Positions 7,893 through 13,790 of a stretch of 20,429 nucleotides of DNA are shown here, piece by piece (the stretch's first letter is position 1; each line of letters opens with the position of its first letter). Source of the DNA: an uncultured Myxococcales bacterium (GTDB taxonomy: Bacteria > Myxococcota_A > Bradymonadia > Bradymonadales > Bradymonadaceae); NCBI GenBank assembly GCA_913058025.1, contig CAJXPN010000004.1:1-20429 (forward strand). Direction: 5' to 3'. The position numbers and the translations under genes were made by a program. The notes under the pieces were generated by a model. It had not been told where the DNA came from, did not search any database, and worked only from the letters and a program-made list of their open reading frames with translations.

Positions 7893-7916
7893 CATCATGA
7901 CCCAAGAGGCATGATG
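7893..7916. repeat. Small hairpin carrying the CATGACCNAAGAGNCATGAT motif, copy 1
   Basis: CATCATG (7893-7899) pairs with CATGATG (7910-7916) across ACCCAAGAGG. The inner 20 bases (7896-7915) recur at 10031-10050 with two mismatches, and the 13-mer CATGACCCAAGAG recurs at 7933-7945. It lies 10 bases after the kinase stop. Confidence 0.55.
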
Positions 7917-7940
7917 TCACGAACAGTTCGCACATGACCC

Positions 7941-7978
7941 AAGAGACCACATGACTCCTCGGGGTCATGTGGTCTCTT
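7941..7978. terminator. Strong bidirectional terminator hairpin
   Basis: AAGAGACCACATGAC (7941-7955) pairs perfectly over 15 bp with GTCATGTGGTCTCTT (7964-7978) around an 8-base loop. Each strand ends in a short A/T run. It separates the plus-strand kinase from the minus-strand IS66 remnant, which ends at 7979, and would serve both. Its 5' arm overlaps the second copy of the CATGACCCAAGAG motif. Confidence 0.7.
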
Positions 7979-8653
7979 TCATCCCTGTTTGGACGGGTCG
8001 CGAGGCGTTCCGTACATAGCGGGTAGGAGGTCGACGTCGTGGCCGGAGAGGCGGGCGACGAGGAAGTCGAGCAGGCTGCGACCTTGCTGACGCAGTGTTG
8101 CCCGCACGCTCATCATGCGCTCGATGAATCGAAGCCCGCGCTCAGACTGGGAGCCGAATGAGAGCTTCCTGGCGATCACAGGATGGCGCAGCGCTCGCTC
8201 GGCGGCGTTGTTGGTGGGCTCCACGCCTTCGTGCTCGATAAAGGTCCACAAGCACTCGAAGTACTTGAGCGTTTCGCGCGCCACCCCTGCATGTTTGACC
8301 GGCAGTCGAGCCGCTGCCGCCTGCCCCAGCAACGTCTCGACCACGCCCTTGCGCTCTCGCGCCCAGGTTTCGAATTCGCTCCGCGTCGTCTTGCCCTCGC
8401 GCACCTTCGCCCATTCTTTGAGCACTTCGCGCGCCTGGAGTTCGAGCAACCGCCCGCACTCTCCCATCATCCCACGCTGGATTCCCATCGCCGCGAAGTC
8501 TCGACGCAGGTGCGCCCAGCACACCTGACGCCTGGAGTTGTCGAGCCAGTGGTAGGCGCAGTAACGGTCGGTCACCCCGATGCCTGCGAAGTCCTTTCCG
8601 GCCAGCTCCTTGGCCATCGCTGTGCTGCGTTTCTCACGCACCATCAGGTGGCA
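7979..8653 (-). pseudogene. IS66-family transposase, N-terminally truncated remnant
   Basis: The minus strand encodes the C-terminal part of an IS66 (DDE) transposase. Visible family landmarks are VTDRYCAYHWLDN with a catalytic Asp, RQVCWAHLRRDF, and VEPTNNAAERALRHPVIARK with the catalytic Glu, followed by LSFGSQSERGLRFIERMMS and a normal end. About 225 residues remain of a family that usually has around 500. The zinc-finger/HTH N-terminus and the first catalytic Asp are absent. Family similarity ends near 8653, where plus-strand IS4-type transposase sequence begins; the frame stays open to 8743 but that part is not IS66. No accessory tnpA/tnpB genes or terminal repeats are seen. It is a dead fragment. 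Confidence 0.8.
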
Positions 8654-8870
8654 GGTCGAGCTGCTGTTCAAGGCGCTCAAATAGGGCGACCGCTTGCACC
8701 AACTGCCATCGCGCAAGGACGAGGTCGTCAAGGTGCTCATCATGGCCGCGCTATGCTGGGTGTGCGTGAACGCGCCTTCGCCATACCTGCCCTCGTCGAC
8801 TATTCATGCGACTTTGCGCCTTAACTGCTCACGTATGTGCCTGCCCACCTCATCACGCAACCCGGAGGTG
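8637..8870 (+). pseudogene. IS4-type transposase C-terminal fragment with in-frame stop
   Basis: The plus strand reads RTIRWQVELLFKALK, a TAG stop (8682-8684), then GDRLHQLPSRKDEVVKVLIM in the same frame. The spacing R-x3-E-x6-K matches the C-terminal Y-R-E-K signature of IS4-type DDE transposases, in which E is catalytic. The rest of the gene is missing because it abuts the oppositely oriented IS66 remnant. The 3' limit is uncertain. A different IS4-type gene starts at 20174, but whether this tail belongs to that family cannot be tested within the window. Confidence 0.55.
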
Positions 8871-8888
8871 ACCTCCAGGAGGCCTCGC

Positions 8889-9406
8889 TCAGGGCTCGGG
8901 TTGGCGCGCGCTGGCCAACAACGCCCGGTCGACCGTGATGCCGGTGAGCATCAGGATCACCATCATCGCCGTCCCCCCGAGTGTCATGAGCAACACGATC
9001 CCCAAGATGAACCCGACGCCAGCGCTGCGCCCGACGCCCGGCGCGAAGAGATCGAGGAAGACCGGGAGGGTCGAGGCGAGGACGACGGGCGTCATCAACG
9101 CGTTGCACCACACTCGGGCTCTGCCCGTCTGCTGGAGCACTCGGGCGTTCGCGTCCCGGCGCTCGAGGGGTTGCTTCAGGTACAGGATCGCCTCGAGCGC
9201 GACGAGCGCCAGGAGCGCGACCGTGACCACGATGACGACCACGCCGTGGCCCATGGCATAGTGCCTGAGCATGCGCCCATCCTCGCTCAGGTAGGCCACG
9301 AACCCGATGAGAGAGAGAAGGGCCCGATAGACGCGACCGTGAGGATGTAGAGGACCCGACACGCGATCATGATGGTGATGCCGAGCCCCCGACGCGTGCT
9401 TGCCAT
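8889..9406 (-). pseudogene. Four-helix membrane protein gene broken by a frameshift at a (GA)5 tract
   Basis: ATG 9406 follows GAGAGG on the minus strand. The first frame reads MASTRRGLGITIMIACRVLY, then ILTVASIGPFSLS, and soon stops. The adjacent frame continues with LSLIGFVAYLSEDGRM and runs to a stop at 8889. Deleting one TC unit of the repeat at 9309-9318 joins them as IGPFSLIGFVAYLSED. The restored protein has about 170 residues with four hydrophobic segments (GITIMIACRVLY..., VVVIVVTVALLALVALEAIL, ALMTPVVLASTLPVF, VGFILGIVLLMTLGG). I do not recognise the family. The gene may be a pseudogene, phase-variable, or interrupted by a sequencing error. Confidence 0.6.
9309..9318. repeat. (GA)5 dinucleotide tract at frameshift
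   Basis: Five GA units lie in the coding region of the membrane protein. Four units, or seven, would restore the reading frame. Tracts of this kind are prone to slipped-strand mispairing. Confidence 0.7.
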
Positions 9407-9530
9407 GATCGTGCCTCTCGATCTGGAGAGTGTCACCAGTGTACCCGCCAGCTCGCGCTTCGGTAACCCCCTGGCTCCGGGCCTCGTAGAGAGGTCGCCC
9501 GGGCAGGCAACCCGTCCTGGTGCCCGCGCT

Positions 9531-9821
9531 GGTCTCGACGCCCGATCCGATCTTGTCCGGGCTGGCCGAGCGCGAGGAGTGTCCGCCCTCGGCCGGATCG
9601 GCTCGCGTCGCGCCGTGGCCGCGCTGCACGCGCTCGAGGAGCGAGCGCTGGTAGGACTCGGCGGCGTCACTCGAGACGCGCGCGCCGCGCGCGAGGCGAT
9701 CATCAGTCGTATCGGAGACGCCGCCCACGGTGGCCTGAGCGTCGCCGACACGAGAGACGCGACGGGGGGCCTGAGCGTGGCCACCGGGGAGTCGGGAGGG
9801 CTCACCCTCGAGGAGGACTGA
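9531..9821 (+). pseudogene. Possible C-terminal fragment of a HEAT-repeat protein
   Basis: The frame ends with SALGRIGSRRAVAALHALEE, a HEAT-like helix pair, followed by a helical stretch (DARAAREAIISRIGD) and a repetitive tail in which GGLSVADT, GGLSVATG and GGLTLEED recur before the stop at 9821. The pattern A-L-G-R-I-G-x-x-R-A-V-x-A-L is typical of HEAT/PBS-lyase repeats. No start with a ribosome binding site and no further repeats are visible, so the front is probably lost. The frame is open upstream to 9369, where it runs antisense to the start of the membrane gene. It could instead be a chance high-GC open frame. Confidence 0.35.
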
Positions 9822-9866
9822 CTCGAGCGAACGAGGGTGGATTGGTGCTCTCATTCCAACGGGATG

Positions 9867-9892
9867 GTGTTCGATATCGCGATATCGAACAC
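9867..9892. repeat. Perfect 26-bp palindrome
   Basis: GTGTTCGATATCG is followed immediately by its reverse complement, with no loop. The core holds two abutting copies of CGATATCG. It lies in the non-coding stretch 9822-10080 between damaged genes, 46 bases after the HEAT-like stop. There is no T tract, so a protein binding site (dimer or tetramer operator, or recombination site) fits better than a terminator. In 9822-10080 I see only this palindrome and the repeat at 10031. Confidence 0.6.
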
Positions 9893-10030
9893 TGAAGATT
9901 CCACGACGAGCCCAGGCCGTCCGACTCACTCGGTGTTGGCTGTGATCTCATGAGCTACGGTGCCTGGGCTGTTCACCTTGATTTCTCGATCTGATGTGCC
10001 TCTTGGATGAACGTGATTCCATGATGCATA

Positions 10031-10050
10031 CATGACCGAAGAGACATGAT
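10031..10050. repeat. CATGACCNAAGAGNCATGAT motif, copy 2
   Basis: CATGACCGAAGAGACATGAT matches 18 of 20 bases of 7896-7915. The outer CATG boxes and the AAGAG core are kept. The flanking bases do not extend the similarity. Confidence 0.55.
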
Positions 10051-10080
10051 TGAGTGGGCTTCAGACACAGCGGGACCCCT

Positions 10081-10107
10081 GCGTGTACGCCTGTACACGC
10101 CCTTTTT
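10081..10107 (+). terminator. Rho-independent terminator
   Basis: GCGTGTAC (10081-10088) pairs perfectly with GTACACGC (10093-10100) around GCCT, followed by CC and TTTTT. This is a textbook plus-strand terminator. No intact plus-strand gene precedes it, so its own gene is probably the degraded material upstream. It also argues that the HTH frame at 10143 does not begin before this point. Confidence 0.65.
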
Positions 10108-10142
10108 CTCAGCGCACCAATTATGTCGAGCAGTGTCTTTTT

Positions 10143-10379
10143 GAGGACCGCCTCGACCAGAAGCAGATCCTGGTCGCGCCGGCGTCAAGATATGGAACGT
10201 CTCCGAGCGTGTTCAACGCTCGCTCGAGAAACATCAGTATGATCTGGAAGGTCGCAGACGGCATCGGTGTCGATATCTCGACCCTCATCGAACGCGCCGA
10301 AGACGAACTCGAGCAGCGTGGCTCGTCTCCTTCGAGTTCGGCCTCGGGCACCTCCTCTCAACCACCTCACGACCCATGA
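10143..10379 (+). pseudogene. Degraded XRE-type helix-turn-helix regulator
   Basis: The frame carries EDRLDQKQILV, then SPSVFNARSRNISMIWKVAD and GIGVDISTLIERAEDELEQR, and ends in a Ser/Pro-rich tail. The segment IWKVADGIGVDISTLIERAE is the last helix region of the XRE (Cro/C1) HTH fold. The recognition-helix region is two or three residues short compared with the usual family pattern, and no start codon lies in frame between the terminator at 10081-10107 and the fold. The stop overlaps the next start as ATGA (10376-10379), which implies the pair was once a coupled operon. The family is known for transcription regulators, including antitoxins and phage repressors. Confidence 0.5.
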
Positions 10380-10639
10380 AGGAGTCCACTTCGATATGGG
10401 ACAGGCTCGACGCGTTGACCCCCGAACAACACGAACGCCTCAACGAAACGCTGCGTGTGACCGTTCATGAGGTTCTCGTTGGAAGGTTTGCGCGAGCGGA
10501 CTCTTCGCAGGCAGCGCTCGCCGAGCGCGTGGGGAGTCCCCAGTCAACCTCACGGCCTGATCGACAGCGTGGAAGCCCATCCCGCTACGGAGCGGTGCAT
10601 GTCAGGCTCGCGACCTGTTGGGTTTCTATGGGGCTGTAG
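10376..10639 (+). CDS. Small HTH-like protein, probably frameshifted
   Basis: ATG 10376 overlaps the preceding stop as ATGA. The 87-aa frame has an acidic helical N-terminus (WDRLDALTPEQHERLNETLR) and then DSSQAALAERVGSPQST, the first two helices of an HTH domain. After about 10555 this frame turns to Arg/Pro-rich sequence. The next frame instead reads HGLIDSVEAHPATERC, which looks like the expected continuation, so a single-base indel near 10550-10560 is likely. The 3' end overlaps the end of the convergent secreted-protein gene by 55 bases, which is unusual for intact genes. Read as a damaged partner of the upstream regulator. Confidence 0.45.
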   Translation: MKESTSIWDRLDALTPEQHERLNETLRVTVHEVLVGRFARADSSQAALAERVGSPQSTSRPDRQRGSPSRYGAVHVRLATCWVSMGL

Positions 10640-11523
10640 CCAAAGAACTCGATGCCCACGACCACGCCAGGCTGGCATGTGACCCACTGGGAGCCGCCCG
10701 ATGCGTTGATGGCCTCGATCCGTGTCGGGCCGTCGTAGGACAGGTTTCCGGTCACGTTCATCAAGACCAGCTCCGACTCGGCCTTCACGGTGAGCGTGTC
10801 CGTGAACCGCGCGTTCCAGTAGGTGCTTGCACCCCAGGTCGCGTTGGCCGATGGGTAGCCCGACAACCAGATCCTGCCGGTGAGCTCGTCCAGCTGTAGG
10901 TAATCACTCGACAGCCTCTCCACGGTCTCGAGCGATGGGGCTCGAACACCTGTGTCATCGGCCACCAGCGCGTTGTTCCCGACGCGAAGGCTCGCGGCCT
11001 TCAAACGCTGAAGTGAAGCCGTGCTGGCGCTCAGGTCATCGCCTGCCGCCAGGTTCTGTCCCACGTTGAAGTCGTCGACCGCGAGCGGGGCAAACGCCGC
11101 GTCGCCGGCGAGTGCCGCGGAGTCCGCGTTCAAGGCGAAGGGCGCGGCGCCGACCTTCTGTCGCGCGAGCACCGTGCCATCCACGGACAACTGACTCCAG
11201 AGTTCCGTCTCGCCTCGTATCGCATCGGTGCACTCCGAGGGCATCGTGACACGGTACGAGCCGGCATTCACGGCCGTTCCCGCTGCCTCGATCGTACAGA
11301 CGAGTCGGTCTTCGTCCGACGACTCGCTGTCGCGCCAAATGTCGACGGTCACGTCGCGGGGTCCCGTGACGGCCAGCCCGCCCTCGAGCAACACCCCACC
11401 GAAGGTCAGCGGTTCATCGGCCGGGATCACGTCTGCGGTCGCGCGACCCGTAGAGTACGCGACGGCTCCGAGAACCGCCGTGGCCGCTAACCATCGTGCC
11501 AAGCTACCTTCCTTCTTCAACAT
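10585..11523 (-). CDS. Secreted fibre-like protein, paralogue A, last gene of surface operon
   Basis: This 312-aa protein starts at ATG 11523 behind GGAGAGTGAGG. The N-terminus is a signal or anchor sequence (RWLAATAVLGAVAYSTG). Residues 35-140 form the domain shared with the next two genes: EPLTFGGVLLEGGLAVTG, VTVDIW, C-x-I, GSYRVTMPSEC, ELWSQLSVDG and KVGAAPFALNA. This order (G-G-x-L-x-x-x-G, W/Y, ending in PYAxxA) matches the N-terminal domain of many tail-fibre-like and surface proteins. Residues 150-260 look like stacked short strands, as in a beta-helix shaft. The C-terminus has a Cys pair, WVTCQPGVVVGIEFFG ... SLTC. A 59-base gap separates it from the gene before, the widest in the operon. 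Partner or ligand is unknown. Confidence 0.8.
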   Translation of the reverse strand: MLKKEGSLARWLAATAVLGAVAYSTGRATADVIPADEPLTFGGVLLEGGLAVTGPRDVTVDIWRDSESSDEDRLVCTIEAAGTAVNAGSYRVTMPSECTDAIRGETELWSQLSVDGTVLARQKVGAAPFALNADSAALAGDAAFAPLAVDDFNVGQNLAAGDDLSASTASLQRLKAASLRVGNNALVADDTGVRAPSLETVERLSSDYLQLDELTGRIWLSGYPSANATWGASTYWNARFTDTLTVKAESELVLMNVTGNLSYDGPTRIEAINASGGSQWVTCQPGVVVGIEFFGYSPIETQQVASLTCTAP

Positions 11524-11582
11524 CACCTCACTCTCCTTGATTCCGACTCGTCTGTCGCGCCGACCCGTTCTCGTCGCCAAAG

Positions 11583-12536
11583 CTACGGTATGCACGGTAC
11601 GGCAGCGGTCAGGGAGCACGTGACACGAGGTGTACCCAAGCCAGTCTCGAATCCCTTGACCACCGAGTCGGGGCAGGCGTAGTCGGTTCTGAACAGGGGC
11701 AATGTGCAGTCTTGCGCGGCGGTCAGCACGGTGACAGTCGGCCCGACGTCGAACTGTGCGTCTCCCTCGACGGTGAGGCTGGGGGCGGTGATCTGGGCCT
11801 GGATCGTAATCGAGGAAATCGCACCTTCAGCTCGCATCGTCACCTCGCCCGAGGTCGACGGAGCGAGCTGAAGGATGGTGCTGCTCTTGGGGCTGAGGCC
11901 GTTGGGTGACACCTCGATCCGCCGAGCCGATACGCCGTCATCGGTCACGTCCAAGGCGCCGGCCCCAACCTGGAGCCACCGGGCGTCCGTGGATCCCAGC
12001 GTCGCGGTACGAGCTGCCACGTCTCCGGTCACCGAAAGGGCGCCAGGAACGCTGAAGTCGCCTCGTGACTCCCGCGCGCGAGCCGCCACGTCCGCTAGCC
12101 GTGCCTTCGCAGCCTGTACCGCGTAGGGCACCGCGCCCGTCCTCGCCCGCCCCATTGACTCGCCGGCAAAGACGACCTCGGTCTGGATGTCGGGCTGGCT
12201 GCGAATGGCCGCGACGCAGTCCGGCGGCATCTCGATTCGGAAGTGTCCGCGCTGCACATCGACCCGCTGACGGTCCGTGGTGCACAAGAGTTCGCCGTCC
12301 ACGCCCTCTTCAACATCGGGGCCCCATACGTTGACGGTGACCGCATGAACGCCCTCGACGGGCTGACCGTCTTCGACCACGGTTCCGCCGTAGAAGAGTG
12401 GCTCGGTGGTTGGAATTCCCATCGCATCGACTCGCCCGGCCAGCTGATGGGCCGCCACGAGCGCGGCGCAGGAAGCGAGAAGCACCGCGAGGGCGCGAGG
12501 TCGCGAGGGCGCGTTGGAGTCTTTGGAGTTGTTCAT
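11583..12536 (-). CDS. Secreted fibre-like protein, paralogue B
   Basis: This 317-aa protein starts at ATG 12536, which overlaps the upstream stop as ATGA and has AGGTG upstream; a GTG at 12545 is in frame but less likely. A hydrophobic export segment (ALAVLLASCAALVAAHQ) precedes TTEPLFYGGTVVEDGQPVEG. The shared domain continues with VTVNVW, LLCTTD, GHFRIEMPPDC and GAVPYAVQAAKA. The shaft region (residues 150-260) contains short repeated strands with A-T-L, L-Q-V and V-x-G spacings. The C-terminal part has four Cys residues (QDCTLPLF, DYACPDSVV, RVTCS and PCIP), more than paralogues A and C. It probably forms the same kind of trimeric or elongated secreted structure; that is inference. Confidence 0.8.
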   Translation of the reverse strand: MNNSKDSNAPSRPRALAVLLASCAALVAAHQLAGRVDAMGIPTTEPLFYGGTVVEDGQPVEGVHAVTVNVWGPDVEEGVDGELLCTTDRQRVDVQRGHFRIEMPPDCVAAIRSQPDIQTEVVFAGESMGRARTGAVPYAVQAAKARLADVAARARESRGDFSVPGALSVTGDVAARTATLGSTDARWLQVGAGALDVTDDGVSARRIEVSPNGLSPKSSTILQLAPSTSGEVTMRAEGAISSITIQAQITAPSLTVEGDAQFDVGPTVTVLTAAQDCTLPLFRTDYACPDSVVKGFETGLGTPRVTCSLTAAVPCIP

Positions 12537-13465
12537 TTCGTGCACCTGATCCGCGTAGGCCGAAACGAGGAGTCGACGCGGACCCCTACCAGGACTCCAT
12601 CATTGGGACACACGGCGTTGCCGTTGCTCACAGAGTGCTCCACGAAGGACGGGATGCTCGGACCGGTCGAGATGTTGACGTTGCCCCACGTCGAATTGGT
12701 GGAGCTCAGCCGCCCCGAGGGCTCCATGATCGCCGGGGAGTCGAAGCGCGGTAACGAGACGCTCCCGAGCTGGGTGACCGAGCGTGGTCGCAGAATCTTG
12801 GGGTTCAGGTCGCCCGTCGTCAGACTGTAGACGGAGAGGCTGTCGTCGAAGACCTGCAGAATCGGGCTCATACCAAATGTCCCACCGACGCCGGTCGCCA
12901 GCCTGAGGTCCATGTCGCCCTCGCCACCGGCGGAAACGGTCAGCTCCTCGAAGCTCGAGGTCCCGTTCGGAGCCGACAGGGCCCCTTGGGTCGCCACGGA
13001 TCCCGCCACGTGGAAGTCGAGCTCGGAGGCCTGGGCGGCCGCCGCATCCACCGCGTCCACCGCATACTCCGCGCTCACGGCGTAGGGCAGGGCGGCGATC
13101 TTCGCCCTCCCGACGGAGGTCCCGTCGACCTCGATTTCGGACCACAGCTCGGTCCTGGTGCGCACCGCGTTCAGGCACGACTCCGGCAGCGCGACACGAA
13201 ACCGCCCCGCGGACAGTTCGATGTCCGGGAACTCCGCGGAACAGAGCCGATCGGCCTGGTCGACAGAATCCACGCGCAACCAGATGTTGATGGTCAGCGC
13301 CCGAGAACCCTCGATGAGCTGGCCGTCTTCTTCGAGGACGCCGCCATAGTACAACGGGTCCGTCGTCGGGACCCCCGACGCGTCCGCCTGCCCGGCGTTG
13401 TATGCCGCAACGCCAAGCCCGGTGACCGTCGCAGCAAGCGCGGCGTTCTTCAGCATGTTCCTCAT
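12533..13465 (-). CDS. Secreted fibre-like protein, paralogue C
   Basis: This 310-aa protein starts at ATG 13465, overlapping the upstream stop as ATGA (13462-13465). The N-terminus MRNMLKNAALAATVTGLGV is a signal or anchor. The shared domain reads TTDPLYYGGVLEEDGQLIEG, LTINIW, RLCSAEF, GRFRVALPESC, ELWSEIEVDG and KIAALPYAVSAEYA. It aligns throughout with paralogues A and B, so the three arose by tandem duplication. The middle is strand-rich (residues 145-255). The end carries a Cys pair, NAVCPNDGVLVGVRVDS ... IRC, corresponding to WVTCQPGVVVGIEF ... LTC in paralogue A. The conserved C-P/Q-x-G-V-x-V-G pattern suggests a small disulfide-closed head domain. Confidence 0.8.
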   Translation of the reverse strand: MRNMLKNAALAATVTGLGVAAYNAGQADASGVPTTDPLYYGGVLEEDGQLIEGSRALTINIWLRVDSVDQADRLCSAEFPDIELSAGRFRVALPESCLNAVRTRTELWSEIEVDGTSVGRAKIAALPYAVSAEYAVDAVDAAAAQASELDFHVAGSVATQGALSAPNGTSSFEELTVSAGGEGDMDLRLATGVGGTFGMSPILQVFDDSLSVYSLTTGDLNPKILRPRSVTQLGSVSLPRFDSPAIMEPSGRLSSTNSTWGNVNISTGPSIPSFVEHSVSNGNAVCPNDGVLVGVRVDSSFRPTRIRCTK

Positions 13466-13782
13466 CGGACGAACCCTCCCGTCGCGCAGACGTCGCCAGA
13501 GCACTCCAGACCGCTCACCTCGAAGCCCTGGCTCAGCACGCGGATGTTGCCACCACCACTGAGGGTCGGGCCTCCGGTCACGAACCCGCCTTCGACCAAC
13601 ACGACGCCGGTCGCCGGTCTCGTGGTGCCGTCCATATCGGGCTCGTCGCCGATGTCGGGGGCACCCGCGTCCACCGAAGAGCCCGTGTCCGTGGCGTTCG
13701 AATCGCCCCCACCGCCTCCGCAGCCGGCGATCGAGAGATGCAACATGAGCAGCACCGCGGCGCCGTGTCGTGTCGTTGTCAT
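13462..13782 (-). CDS. Small secreted lipoprotein of the surface operon
   Basis: This 106-aa protein starts at ATG 13782, with GAGGA about 6 bases upstream and 8 bases after the stop of the giant lipoprotein gene; a TTG overlapping that stop is in frame but less likely. The lipobox is LSIAGC, so the mature N-terminus is a lipidated Cys followed by a Gly/Asp/Ser linker. The rest (residues 55-106) is Gly-rich with short strands (GVVLVEGGFVTGG, GNIRVLSQGFEVSG, LECSGDVCATGGF) and a close Cys pair. This resembles a single rung set of the shaft in the three downstream paralogues. It may anchor or cap the assembly. No database family is recognised. Confidence 0.75.
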   Translation of the reverse strand: MTTTRHGAAVLLMLHLSIAGCGGGGGDSNATDTGSSVDAGAPDIGDEPDMDGTTRPATGVVLVEGGFVTGGPTLSGGGNIRVLSQGFEVSGLECSGDVCATGGFVR

Positions 13783-13790
13783 GGAGTTCC

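Noticed and set aside
7893..7978. Short CRISPR-like repeat cluster from the CATGACCCAAGAG copies
   Set aside because: Only two close copies with 24 bases between, part of hairpins and a terminator; there are no regular spacers or cas genes.
8694..9350. Plus-strand open frame beginning with HQLPSRKDEVV
   Set aside because: Only its first 50 or so codons look genuine, as the tail of an IS4-type transposase. The remainder is antisense to the membrane protein gene.
8889..9929. Minus-strand frame of 346 codons as one intact membrane protein
   Set aside because: Its first half is Arg/His-rich with no signal. The real N-terminus, with a ribosome binding site at 9406, lies in the adjacent frame, so a frameshifted shorter gene explains the data better.
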